A program made the position numbers and the translations under genes. Shown here one piece after another: positions 31,995 through 43,423 of a stretch of DNA of 64,000 bases. The notes beneath the pieces are model-generated. The model saw only the letters and a program-made list of their open reading frames with translations, had not been told where the DNA came from and did no database searches. Every line of letters begins with the position of its first letter. Position 1 is the stretch's first letter. The DNA is from Asterias amurensis (lineage: Eukaryota > Echinodermata > Asteroidea > Forcipulatida > Asteriidae), in NCBI RefSeq assembly GCF_032118995.1, contig NC_092650.1:22950001-23014000 (forward strand), written 5' to 3'.

Positions 31995-32395
31995 TCCTAA
32001 CAAAAAACACAATGTCCACAGATTTACATTAAACTTACAATTTGAAGTTTATGATAGTAGAAAGCTTCCTTGAAATTTTACTTACTGAGGTGCTGTAGTT
32101 TTTGAGTAATAAGTAAAAGTAATAATTTTCGTCTCAGTTTTAGCATGTAAAAACGTATTAACCAGTTATGCTATGGTTTTGGTATAATATCATAACTGGT
32201 TAAGGGGATTTTACATGCTAAAATCATTTTTGGTCTCGTGAGACCAACATGATTTTGTGACTTGTTTTACTCATTACTCAAACGCTACACATTCTTAGTT
32301 AGTTATATTCGAAGGGAAGCTTTCCACTATCATTATCTTCAAACCCTGTACGGTAAGTTTAATGTAAATCTGTGGACATTTTTTAAAAAGTACCC
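31995..32395. mobile_element. Compound palindromic MITE with inner palindrome
   Basis: The outer arms (ACATTAAACTTACAATTTGAA and its inverse near 32340-32375) belong to the CTACAGCACCTCAG family. The middle carries TTTAGCATGTAAAA and TTTTACATGCTAAA around an inner perfect palindrome, TAACCAGTTATG and CATAACTGGTTA. It is the reverse complement of the copy at 60190-60610. Confidence 0.88.
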
Positions 32396-32689
32396 GAATC
32401 CTTTAAGTAGGATTTGAAACAGTGTGTGTTACTCATTTATATTTTTACAGCATTAAACTGTAACACCTTTTATTTAAAATACAAATTATGATCAAAGTGT
32501 TGGTTAACACTTCACATGACCAGTTGCGTTCATTGTAAGAGTTTGTGTGTTTAACATTTCAACAAAATTCACATTGACAAAACAGAAATTGCTAGATCAG
32601 GTAGCCACAAGGGCATCTAAATATCTATGATATATTCAAATATAAAGCTAAGGTATATCTATTGACTTGAAAGTTTTTCTAGTGGCTAC

Positions 32690-33345
32690 TGGCTGTGGCC
32701 GGATTGCTAAAAAGGCCCTATGCTTCAACATGTTACCATAGCCAATTGCTATAGACCAATCCGACGCGCACCGGGCGCACAAGTGTTTAGCACCGTGCGC
32801 CATTGCTGGGGTTTACAATGTACATGTGCCTAGTTTTGTGCACAAAGACATGGGGAAATCATGTTTCTTTTCACTCTTTATGGAAAATAAGTATTTTCCT
32901 CAACGACTTACACAATTTCCATGCCAGGACATCATGATATACTAATGAAGATCACTGACCACAAATATTTGGAACTAAATAGAAACTGAATCAATTTGAA
33001 CACGGTGATTGTCTTAGGTGAGTTAGGTAAAAAAGACACGTAAACTGCATAAAAGTCGCTAAAATGCACTACATTTTGTCAGAATTTCAGTATTTTACTT
33101 TGTGCTCAATTAAAAAAAATTTATCAAGAATGTAGTACGTTGTTATATCAAGCAGCCATATCAACGAAATTTCATAGATTGTTGAGAAGACATTCAATTC
33201 CCATAAAAAGCGAAAATGTAAACGATTTTCTTGTGTCTTTGTGCACAAAACTAGGCACAAAGACACCCCAGCAATGGCGCGCAGCTCATGGTGGCGCCCA
33301 GCATTTGCGCGCCTGGATCGGTTTACAGCTGTAGCCAAAGTCACT
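32690..33345. mobile_element. About 650-bp fold-back element with GC-rich ends
   Basis: CCAATCCGACGCGCACCGGGCG on the left faces GGCGCCCAGCATTTGCGCGC and GGATCGGTTTACAGC on the right. CCTAGTTTTGTGCACAAAGAC faces GTCTTTGTGCACAAAACTAGG exactly. The loop is AT-rich. Ends are less exact than the inner arms. Confidence 0.82.
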
Positions 33346-34123
33346 TGATTCACACTTCACTGAAGCAATGTTATCCCGTAACAGTGGTCCCCGAGGACTA
33401 GCCATAAGTTTTTAGTATCTCCTAGGACTAGTCCTAAGTTAGGACTAGTCCCAACTCTTTGTGAAATCCACCCTGGTCCTGCTGGGTAGTCGCAAGTTAA
33501 GCGTAAAACCCTGCTTAGATTAAGAATCATTTCTGTCGTAAACAAAACGTATGTAACATACCTGTGATATTTTTTCACAGAACTCGGGGGAAAGTACTGA
33601 GTATACAGTGCTAACACACATCAGTGTATGGATAAAAACCCCAATTAATAAAATTGTATGTTCAAAACAATTTGTTGAAATTTGGAGACAGCCTGATGAT
33701 AAATAATAACTTTGCGTTTATATAACTATACATTATTTGTACACAAACCATTCCCATCTCTCCAGAAATACACAACTTGACCTGACTGCAGAAATGATGG
33801 CTTCAAGTATGAAGTATGCACAACCAAATTAAATTTAATAAATGTTAATTTTGCATCGCATTTTGAATCTAGCAATGCAATGGTCCTGGGTTTGAATCCC
33901 AACCGAGTGACTTGCCAATTACGGGTCAACTGAAAAGTGCACACAAGAACTTACGAATCATTTCAACAATTGAAAAGTGCACACTCGAACTTGCTCCAAC
34001 TTGAGGTTAGAAGGGGATCAGTCGGGCTCCCTTTCTGGTGTCACACTTCATAATGGCTTTTGCTAACAGGGTACAAGACAATAATGATGGCAGCATGATT
34101 GAGATATTTTTGAGTATCTACCA

Positions 34124-37100
34124 TCAACGAACTCTCTTCCTCCTGATGTCCTTTGCCGCCTTGTCTGCCGTGGTGGACATGGGCTGGGCGGGGCTTCCCA
34201 TCTGCTGTCTGGTCGGATCGTAGCTGAACGTCTGGGGCACGGGGCCGATGCCGGCATCTTTGAGTTTCTGCATGTGGGCTTTTCCCTTTTGTTCTACTTC
34301 ATAATTTGTCTGTGTATTCTTCCATCCTGAGGGAAGTACCATCATTAAATAAAAACACATGTTGATTTTGCTGTTTCCAATTGTCAATGGGGCACCCCCA
34401 TTTTATAATACTCCATACTCGGCAGAATTGAAACCTATCTGAGAGACTCAACAAAGTCTTGAAAACTGCAAGACCGCCGGACTCGTCCAGTCTTAAGTTT
34501 ACTATACCAGAACAACGCTAAAATCACTGGCCTCAGGTCTGTGGACAATTTTGAGCCCTGTGTTGAGGTACATGTAGACTTGAGCAACACATGCCTAATT
34601 TGATACATAATATCAGCTTCTACCCTCGCAGGCAATGATTTATACCCCTGGGTGAAGAGAAGCACTTACAGAAGAGCATCTTGCTGAAGGACAAAAGTGT
34701 CATGACCAGGATTTGAACCCTCACTTCGATGACTTAACCACAACAACTTGAACTCCATGCTCTAAAACCACTTGGCCCATGACAACGTATATATATATAT
34801 TTTTAAAAAAACTTGGATGCTGTTGAGAAAAGCTTAAGGAACACTTGCCTGATTTGATCCCTTTGATGAAGCCTTCTCCCTTGGGGACGTCTTCTGGTCT
34901 GTGTTTGATCTTATCTGGGATGTTCAGTTTCTTACGGACTGCTGGAATCTTAAGGACTGCAACTTGACCCATGGAGAAGATGTTAGACGTCAGCCAGTAA
35001 ACGAACACAGCCTGTAGGAACAATAGACATGCAACATTTACACAATTTATTTTATTAGTATTTATTCATAGAATAAATGAGTGGCGACAAGTTCTTATAC
35101 GGTCGTTTAAAACCAGCAGGGTCATCGCAATGGGATAAAGGCCCGAACCAGGCGAGGGCCTTTATTGCGTGGCCACAACCCTTCAAGGTTTTAAATGGTC
35201 GTTTTAGAACGAGTCACTACTCTTTTTTCCATTCCAATATGCCCTTTTGTTAAAAGGCGATAAATGTTTGAATTCTAGGCCGTATCTGAATTGTTGCCTA
35301 CAGCTACGACTACGGCTATTGCAGACATGCCAACCTCTGGGATCACAAAACTGTATTCTGAAACCCCAAAACCTGTATTTTGCACAAAAACCTGTATTTT
35401 TGATAAAACATGCCTAAATGTAGTTTTAAGCCCCGAGACAGGTAAAATAGAGAAGGGAGTTATCAACAGCCTATTAAACCAGAAAAATTAAAATTTAAAA
35501 ATAAGTTTAAATAATTACTAAGGGTGTAGCTACTTCAACGCATGATGACAAGGAACTCTAGCTGTAGCCCTAAGCCGCCAATTTGAAAACAGCCGTCAGA
35601 TGTTAATTTATAACAGAGATGCTTACCTTGGGCATTGATATAATGAATGGGAGGATGGCAAATGGCATGATTCTGAACACATTCTTCATTTTTTGCATCT
35701 GGGCATTGCTGACACCAGCCTCACCACCAAGCTACAAGTAAAAACAAAAAACATTTTATACTTATATGTATTTATTGTAATTCTTTGGACAATACAACAA
35801 TTTTAAAAACAAGCAGAGGCTGTCCATGGAAAGGCAAAAGTCATAAAAACTGTCATCAAAAAAGATGTGCCCTCCCAGACCATGCTCATAAAAAGGTAAG
35901 CATTTATATTCTATAGGCCTACATAACACAGAAATCTAAAATTGTAGTGAAAATTAAACAGAAGACGGCAAGTAAAAGCATTACACACTACATACATGTA
36001 TAAAAGAACCACCATATACAAAAACTAAGGCCCCTATTTGTCAAATGAAAGCAGAAACACCAACTAGACGAGTTTAAAAAGTCATTAGCTCTCAAAGAAA
36101 GATTTAGCTTTGGTAATAAATGATATCGGCTGTTATATAGAGCGAGTCCAAAGAATGATCATTGCGCTTCAAATAATATTTAACCCCTAATCACTGGGCA
36201 ATATATTAAATTCCAGAAACCATCTCAGCTCCCTATGGAGTATACAGCCTGTACTGCCAAATATGTATATGAAGCACACCAAGCTATTATCAATCACAAC
36301 AACCATCTCTGCCCTCACTGATACCCATTTACATCTGGGTGATGAGAAGCAATTGTAGTTTAGTGTCTTGCTCAAGGACACAAGTGTCATGACCGGGATT
36401 CGAACCCACACTCTGATAACCCCGATGTCTACAAAAAATGGCTTGTTGGTCCGGGTCACCTGAACCTCCAATAACACAATTCAAGAGACTTACAAACTCT
36501 GTATTACTAGTCATCTTGATTGGCTTTTTCACCCTTTCAAGAACAACTTTTTTAGTTTGCAATTACCTCAATGACGGCCAACATGCTCAAGCTGGCCAGC
36601 ACTGGCAGAACAAAGTAAGGGTCTGCTGTGGTCAGATCGGTAAACCACAGCATACCTCCCTGGGTCATGCTCTCTACCGGGAGACTGGCCATCCTCCGTA
36701 GGCCGATGAAGAACGAGATAAAGATTGGTGCCTGTAAGAAGGATGTTTAGCCAGATACGTATATTGTTAGAATGTGATGTTATTTGGATCAGCAATGTCT
36801 ATTAATAATAACAACAGAGGCCTCTTACAGAGCGCTCAGGTCCGTCAGGCATGACGCTCATGTCACTGTACAAGCAAAATTTATACAAAGTACAATATAA
36901 AGGAATGAACTAAATTATGTGGTTGTGGAATGGACAAGATTGATTTTGTCCACAAAATATTGTACGCAACATAAACATTTTGCAGCTAGTTTGCAGAAAT
37001 GGGTAGATTCAAAAACCCTCATTGCATTGACCTAATCTTACGTATTGACACCACCAAATCGCAATCTTAGAGTTTAAACGATGATGAAACAACGGAAATG

Positions 37101-40100
37101 CACATCTTCATGCGCGCTCTGTTCATTGTCCCTAAAAACATGGTCAATAACACTACAAAGGGCTTCATACACCGTCTCACCTCCCTGTTTAATGAAATCA
37201 CCACAACCAACCCTTCCATCGACATTTTCCACCAATCCATCTCTGCCTTCAAAGTGCTCCAGCCCTCCCCTCACTTATCTTGCCACACTTAGTCTAATAA
37301 TTGTCCTTTTGAGTCTTTCATGTTTTCTGTCTGCTCATTTTAGGGGTGTTCCCTTCTTGCAATGTGTGTATTTTGATGTTTTCTTTACTTCCCTAATTTA
37401 CTGTTACATTTAACAGTTTTTATAATGTTTAATATTAATATTTGTATCCGTTCTGTAACTGGCGCTTGCGCTGTTGGATGTTGAATAAAATAAAATAAAT
37501 CAACAAATCTTTGTATGGGTCAATGAACAACCCTCTCTCCACCATCAGCCGGGGGCGCCCTACCCATATGACATCATGTGCATACAGTCTTAAGCCCGGT
37601 TCATACTTCCTGCGAATGCGAAGCGAATTTGACGTGAATATGACGTCACACCCTCCTTTCGCAGCAATTATTCGCAAGGGAGAAGAGCAGAGGGTAACTG
37701 CTGCGAATTGCCTGCATTTGTGACGTCAAGATTCGCTTCGCATTCGCATTCGCAGGAAGTATTAACCAGGCTTAATGGTAATTCAATGTTTACCTGAAAT
37801 AAGACTCCAACGAAGCTCTTCAATGGGTTGACGTTGTGCTTCTTCATGAACTGCTGCACTTTCATGGATGCTCTTGTCACTAAAATACCAACAAGTTTGA
37901 ATCATCCATCATTTGATTTAATCAAAATAGCAGCTACATGTATCAGCTCCAAAAACAACTTACAGTTCTCTTGTTAAAGGCAGTGGACACTATTGGTAAT
38001 AACTCAAAAATAATTATTAGCATAAAACCTTACTTGGTAACGAGTTATGGGGAGAGGTTGATAGTATAAAACATTGTGAGAAACGCCTCCCACTGAAGTG
38101 ATGTAGTTTTCGAGAAAAAAAGTAATTTTCCACGAATTTGATTTCAAGACCTTAGATTTAGAACTTGTGGTCTCGAAAGCAAGCATCTGAAAGCACACAA
38201 CTTTGTGTGACCAAGGTGTTTTTTTTCTGTCATTCATATCTCGCAACTTTGACGACCAATGGAGCCCAAATTTCACAGGTTAAGCAAACAACAGCTTAAA
38301 CAAACCACCCCCAAAACAAGATCTGAAGTTAAAAAGAGGCTGCATAGGCGACAGAGTTTAAAACCAGCAGGGGATGCAAAGGGATCATTCACTTTTTAAG
38401 AGATATAGTTAAAGATGGGATCAGGCTTTTTTATGGCAATGTTCTGGGGCTGGCTAATTCTATGACACGTTTATATGAAAAAGAAGGATCTAATCTGGAC
38501 TTACATTCCGTCTGATTGCCCGATTGCCGTGCCTCGTTCATCTTAGCTGTGAGTTTCTGGAAGGTTGGCATGACGTTATTAAGTGTCGCTGCATACCGTT
38601 GGTTCTTCACAATCACAGGAAATACACACGTCCTGGCAATAATCGTCCCTGAATATAAAATTTAAAAAAACTTATCAACAAGAGACAACCCAATAATAGT
38701 TTACTTTCCGAACTGTCTCTGAAAACTTGATAAATACAGTAACTAAAAAAAACAAAAACATGCACTATTATAATTTAGTTTTTACTCTTACACAGATGTG
38801 TGCTGTATAAACCACAGTTTTGTGAAAAGTATCAACCGGGTAGGATGACCTTTGGATTGCTAGAAAAGGAGGAAACTATTTGACGCACCAGGGCTGACCA
38901 ACATGTATTGTTCACGTGGTGCAAGGTTTATTACACCTTTCAGTCTATTTAAATACAACTTGCAAGAATTTACCAAGGGAAAACAAAATTGAAAATCAGA
39001 CTAAGGTAGGAAAAACATTGTTACTTATTATCTACATGTGGGGTGTATTTCTGAAGACAAAATCACAGGTTTTAAATAAGTAAACCTCACCCGCCATGAT
39101 GGTGCCCCACCAGGGCAAGCCAACAGACATGTGGAGAAACTCCAGGGCGCTCTGCAGAAGACCGATGGGTGTGTAACCACCGAGGCCAAGCTCAGCGAAA
39201 GGGACTTCCCTGATGGGTTGGAGGATCTGCTCAGTTGTTGCCGCTACGTCAGTTATTATAGATGGATCCACTAGTGGTAAAGCTTTATCTGTTAACTGCT
39301 TTGACGAAAGATTGGAACAAACTTATGAAACAGTAGGATTGCTTGGGCGATATCGATTTATTTTATTCACGATATATCGCCGACAGTATATCGCGATATT
39401 CGATATAATCGCGATTAATTAAATTTGACATCACAGTCTTCAAACTCCCAGTGAAAGCTGTAGAAGAGACAGTCATAGCATAAGAGACGTGTTCTAATGA
39501 CCTATTCTTATGGTTTTACTCAAAACCTATGGGGTGCAAGATGTCTCAGCTAGGAAATACATCGGGATATATCGCTATATATCGGGATATATTTCGATTA
39601 AAACCAAATCGATCCGATATCGAAATCATTTCGAAATTAGTATCGCGACATTCGATACTATCGTGATATTGCCCAAGCTTAAGTAGGATGCAGGAATGTG
39701 ATAGGTTATTGAAAACAAAATGAACTTTTAAAACAAGCTTAAAAAAATTGTACTGTGGTTACTCTTGACGAAGTGAAATACCCACCGTTTCTGTCACTTG
39801 TGAGAAACTCTCACTGTCTGTACTGTTGTATCGCGACGAGATGAGAGCGCCCCCAAGCGTTGGCGTGTACTGTGCGTACTGCCATCTCGAGTGGATTGCT
39901 GCTCTGTTGTTGAGTCTGTTAAGGACAGATTGTCTTGCTGTACACTGGCACTGAGCGTGGATGTGAAGGCCATGCTATTAATAAAAGTTTTACAGAAAGT
40001 TCCTAATTATGGTATAGAACAAAGACAAAATTTCTACAGTGGTCCCCCAAAATACAAAGTGGACAACTCGCACAGTCGCCCCTCACATACAAGGTCGCCC

Positions 40101-42723
40101 TCCTTTAAAAGTTGCCCCCACAGAGACATAGTTTTATTTTTCACATTAACTTGAGCGATTAGCAAATCACTCTCCTTAAAGGGAAGGTACACATTTGGTA
40201 ATTACTTGAAACAAATATTAACTTAAAAACTGACTTGGTAACGAGCATTGGAGAGCTGTTGATAGTATAAAACATTGTGAGGAACTGCTCCCTCTGACCT
40301 AGCATAAATTTTGAGAAAGAGGTAATTTCTCACTAAAATAATATCGGAAAGCACACAAATTCGTCCAACAAGGGTGTTTTTTCTCTCATCATTTTCTCGC
40401 AACTTCGATGACCAATTTAGCTCAAATTTTCACATGCTTGTTATTTTATGCTTATGTTGGGATATACCAAGTGAGAAGACTGGTCTTTGACAATTATCAA
40501 ACGTGTACCTTCTCTTTAAAGGCAGTGGACCTATTGGTAACTACTCAAAATAATTATTAGCATAAAACTTATTTGGTAACGAGTAATGGGGAGCTAATGA
40601 TGGTATAAAACATTGTGAGAAATGGCTACGTCTGATGAAACATAGTTTTTGAAAAAGTAGTTATTTTCCACAAATTTGATTTTGAGACCTCAGATTTAGA
40701 ACTTGAGGTGTCAAAATCAAGCATCTGAAAGCACACAACTTTGTGTGAAAAGGCTGTTTTTTCTTTCATTACTATCTCCCAACTTCGAAGACCGATTGAG
40801 CTCAAATTTTCACAGGCTGTTATTTTATGCATATGTTGAGAAACACAAAGTGAGAAGACTAGTCTTTTTGACAATTACTAACAATACATAGTGTCTGTTG
40901 TAATTATGGGTCTATTTTTATGGGCACAGAGGTATATGTTGTTCTAGCCCACCTTGTTGAGCTGTTATTAATGGCTCCGCTTTTAACATCGGTCTCATCA
41001 CTGTCGCCATTACAATGGCGACAGTGGCGACAGTGATGAGCTTTTAACATCGGCCTCATCACTGTGATGCGACTAATGTTAAAAGCAGAGCCATTAACAG
41101 CTCAACAAGGTGGGCTAATGTTGTTCAACCTCCACTCTTGCTTGTGACTGATGTGAGAATAATAAAAGCAGCGTTCGTGTTGTCAGAAGAATCAAGACTA
41201 TTCATAGTCTGCATCTCTATATTTGACTCTTGAGTCCATACATAACAAACTCATAGTCATACTTCAGTTCAGTGTCTTTTAATTCACTTTCTTTATTTAA
41301 TATTTAATTTTAAAGAGAGCGGTGTACAGCTCTCCTCGTATCGTACGTCATACGTTATCGACCCTCATATGTTTTCGGTCCCCAACTTTGATTCCCGTTT
41401 AGCGCGAGATTGTGCAAGCTGCACCGGTGACAGAAGCTATGCAGTTTACTCACAGTCTGTATTTTCATCAGGCTTAATCATGCTAAGAAAAAAGTTTCCG
41501 GTCGTTGGTTATGCTCAAACATTTATAAAATGATTGATTTTTGGTACTAATCACAAGTGCATTATTATGCCAACATTCAAATGAGTCAAAGAAACATCAT
41601 CCAAACTCAAAAGTTCAAAACAAAATTACTGTCTGCTAGATTGAGTTTCATTCTGCTTTAGTCACTAGATGGATCACGTGAGGTGGTTACTATTTGGGAT
41701 TCTATTGTGTGCCAATATGGGGAAAATATTAAAATATTTTAAGTGAAAATGACCCCAATTTTTTTTTTTTGATTTACTGAATACTGTAATAAATTCTGAT
41801 AAGTGTAATAAATATTAAGTCTACATTAAAGAGAAAATGTCAAAGATTGGTTTCTTATCTCCTGAAACCAAACATAACTGGTCTGAAATGGGGGAAAACG
41901 GATTGTTATGAAGTGTGTGTGTTTCAAGAGCGTGGGGTGTTTTACTTTCATGCCTTATGATATCTCTGGATTCTAATATAGTAGCCAAAATGCCTTAGGA
42001 CAAGAATGTAATTAAATTTGTTAAGTAGTAATTAAAGAATATTTTTGATTTATTTTGCATGCCATACTAGCTTCTGAATATTCAATAAAATACCAACCAA
42101 TGAAAGGTGTGAAAACATGTGACGTTGCTCCAATGTCGTGCATGCACAAGCACTGTTAATGGCAGACTGTCTCTCGCAACGTAAAACCAAAACTTGAAAA
42201 ATTTCAGTGTAAATGTTATTGTTAACAAATTGGATAGGCCCTAGATGATTTGAAAAAAAAATATTTAGTTTTTGATTGTGAACAATTTTCCTGTTATCCT
42301 ACTGAAAACACATGAGTCCCATGACACCAGGATATTCATTAAAATGAAGGCCTGTACATCAGACCAGAGTAAATCCAGTCAGTACTTGCTTGAGTGGGGG
42401 GCGAGAATGTATGACGGGCGACTTTGCTAGGGGCGACTTTGTACAGTTTTGACTTGTAACGGGCAACTTTTAGTACTGGGGGCGAGTCGAGTTGACCATG
42501 TTGACTGACCCTGCTGACTGGTTTTCCACTTCGTAGACCTTCTCAAAAATTATGAATCCTTAAAAAAAATTTAAACCTCATCCAAAATGACATAGATCAT
42601 GCTTCTGTTTAAAAGCATGGTTTAAGACACTTTGAAAACATTTACCTGTCTGCTAAAACTTGTAAAAAGTCCAACAACCTTCACAGGATTTCGAGCACGA
42701 CGGAGTCCACTGAGCGCTGCCAT
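34124..42723 (-). CDS. OXA1L: Mitochondrial inner membrane insertase OXA1L, complete, nine exons
   Basis: Exons: 42723-42646, 39974-39786, 39295-39091, 38648-38505, 37879-37794, 36731-36567, 35731-35627, 35011-34849, 34326-34124; 1338 bp, 445 residues (human about 435). The N-terminus (MAALSGLRRARNPVKVVG) is basic and non-acidic, as expected for a mitochondrial presequence. The Oxa1/YidC core includes ELGLGGYTPIGLLQSALEFL, GLPWWGTI, GTIIARTCVFPVIVKNQR, APIFISFFIGLRRMASLP, IMPFAILPFIISMPK and AVFVYWLTSNIFSMGQ. The tail after GWKNTQTNYEVEQKGK is basic and would contact the mitoribosome. In the family it inserts mitochondrially and nuclear encoded proteins into the inner membrane. Intron 8 has a GC donor; exon 3 has a tandem NAGNAG acceptor. 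The 2.7-kb first intron is rich in repeats. Confidence 0.97.
34327..34848 (-). other. OXA1L: GC-AG intron 8 of OXA1L
   Basis: Exon 8 ends AAATCAG at 34849 and the intron begins GCAAGT (34848-34843), the classical strong context for a GC donor. The acceptor is CTTCCCTCAG before GATGGAAGAAT at 34326. Joining them gives IKSGWKNTQTN, which matches the family's GWKN motif in phase. No nearby GT restores that frame. The intron also holds a degraded tRNA-Leu-like SINE (34690-34792) and a short (TA)n run. Confidence 0.9.
36290..36420 (-). repeat. tRNA-Leu-like SINE in OXA1L intron 6
   Basis: Contains GGGATTCGAACCCACACTCTG (B box on the minus strand) and the family tail with CACAAGTGTCATGACC and CCATCTCTGCCCTCACTG. 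The tRNA A-box end is decayed. Confidence 0.7.
37590..37773. mobile_element. About 180-bp MITE next to OXA1L exon 5 donor
   Basis: AAGCCCGGTTCATACTTCCTG at the left, CGCAGGAAGTATTAACCAGGCTT at the right. It lies 21 bp inside intron 5, directly downstream of the exon 5 splice donor at 37793. Confidence 0.88.
37977..38285. mobile_element. Palindromic MITE, AAGGCAGTGGACAC family, right end missing
   Basis: TTAAAGGCAGTGGACACTATTGG at the left. The copy stops at AAATTTCACAGGTTAAGC near 38285, losing the right terminal repeat. OXA1L intron 4. Confidence 0.85.
39295..39300 (-). other. OXA1L: Tandem NAGNAG acceptor before OXA1L exon 3
   Basis: The gene strand reads TCAAAGCAGTTAACAG here. Either AAG or CAG can serve as acceptor in the same frame, so products would differ by one glutamine. 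The next downstream AG (TTAACAG) is excluded because it puts TAG in frame after KLYH. I place the exon start after CAG (39295). Confidence 0.6.
39332..39689. mobile_element. hAT-like MITE with exact 8-bp target-site duplication
   Basis: Element 39340-39681 (342 bp), ending CGATATTGCCCAAGCTTA. It is flanked on both sides by AGTAGGAT (39332-39339 and 39682-39689). The left terminal repeat has small changes (TGCTTGGGCGATATCG). OXA1L intron 2. Confidence 0.93.
40175..40517. mobile_element. Palindromic MITE, AAGGTACAC subfamily
   Basis: CCTTAAAGGGAAGGTACACATTTGG to AAACGTGTACCTTCTCTTTAA. Its right TTTAAA border is shared with the next element, so the two lie head-to-tail with no spacer. OXA1L intron 1. 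Confidence 0.88.
40514..40900. mobile_element. Palindromic MITE, AAGGCAGTGGACAC family
   Basis: TTTAAAGGCAGTGGACCTATTGG at the left; the right end is decayed (ACAATACATAGTGTCTGTTG). Shares its left border with the previous MITE. Confidence 0.82.
40947..41123. mobile_element. Palindromic element with GGCGACAGTG centre
   Basis: TAGCCCACCTTGTTGAGCTG and ATGGCTCCGCTTTTAACATC on the left are exactly inverted on the right. The centre holds CACTGTCGCCATTACAATGGC and a short duplication of GGCGACAGT. Confidence 0.9.
41124..42645. other. OXA1L: Proximal part of OXA1L intron 1
   Basis: AT-rich, mostly single copy as far as the window shows. 42400-42500 has a G-rich stretch (GGGGGCGAGAATG, GGGGCGACTTTG) that is inverted relative to 40040-40120 (GTCGCCCCTCAC, GTTGCCCCC), probably two arms of one decayed element. 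No exon or clear regulatory motif is seen. Confidence 0.55.
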
Positions 42724-43183
42724 CTTGAATGATACCGCCCTCTTTTGATTATAAAAAAAGGAAACAAGAACACCGACTTAAATTAATGGTATCGTCCAAG
42801 TTATGGATTTAAAGTACATGTTTTTAGCAGTGTAAGCTAAAAAATTGGAGCTAGCATATTTTGTTCTTGTTGTAATAATATTTGTATGAAGTTATTATTT
42901 ATTATTGTCTGCTACATGTTGTTATTTGTTACTCTGGAATAATGCACATTTTTGTGTTAGGGGTGCACTACGGTGACGGAAGTCGTGTGTACATACGTCC
43001 GTTGTGTGTGAATGTTGACAGCAATATTCAGTAAAGCACGTGAAAGGCCGCACAGTGGTCGACCCAATGCAATTTTGTCAATGATCCTCCAATTTCTTGA
43101 TTGGTTTTCAAGCAAAAACGTTCAATCTTTCAAATCGTACACTTCATTTTCCCTAAAGCTGACCCAAGAAATCCAGAGGGAAA
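42724..43183. promoter_or_regulatory. Bidirectional promoter region between OXA1L and SLC7A6OS
   Basis: The divergent start codons are 460 bp apart. The first 30 bases beside OXA1L and the last 230 beside SLC7A6OS are non-repetitive. No TATA box at a sensible distance is evident. The middle is AT-rich (TTATTATTTATTATTG around 42893-42908). Shared promoter use is inferred from the head-to-head layout. Confidence 0.5.
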
Positions 43184-43423
43184 ATGGCCACAGTTTTAAG
43201 AGTACGACGTAAAAGAACCACCGATCCTGCGGAGTCACTTGTCTTTGCCTTGAACAAGAAAGCCCGCACGACCTCGGAGGGGGACACCGCGGCGGATGTC
43301 GGCAGTGGAGGCGGTGCCGCGAGCAAGAGCTCTGGAGCGGCCGGAGTTTCTCCGAGTTCGCCGAGTTCTCCGACCGGGGATGGCAAGAAAGTGTTCAAGT
43401 TTGCCGGTACTGTTGGCAGGAAG
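43184..43423 (+). CDS. SLC7A6OS: SLC7A6OS (Iwr1 family, RNA polymerase II nuclear localization), first coding exon only
   Basis: ATG at 43184 (AAAATGG). The 80 residues begin MATVLRVRRKRTTDPAESLV, matching the family's conserved VLRVKRKR...PAEALV start. A low-complexity acidic/Ser-Gly-Ala linker (about residues 30-66) follows, then KVFKFAGTVGRK, which aligns with the family's VFxLVATV segment. The exon ends AAG at 43423 before GTGAAT, a moderate donor, phase 0; reading on gives only a short tail to a stop at 43517. In the family this protein escorts RNA polymerase II into the nucleus with importin, using an N-terminal bipartite NLS like the RRKR seen here. The acidic, tyrosine-rich Iwr1 motif expected in later exons was not found to the right within the window. 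Confidence 0.85.

Larger units (their letters stand above)
29356..34123. other. Convergent 3' intergenic region between TTC5 and OXA1L
   Basis: The 3' ends of TTC5 and OXA1L face each other across 4.8 kb. It contains the TTC5 3' UTR (an AATAAA lies at 30855-30860), a MITE at 30009-30390, a dispersed-repeat fragment at 31020-31145, fold-backs at 31330-31925 and 32690-33345, a compound MITE at 31995-32395, and SINE pieces at 33547-33930. No coding exon was recognised. Confidence 0.7.
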
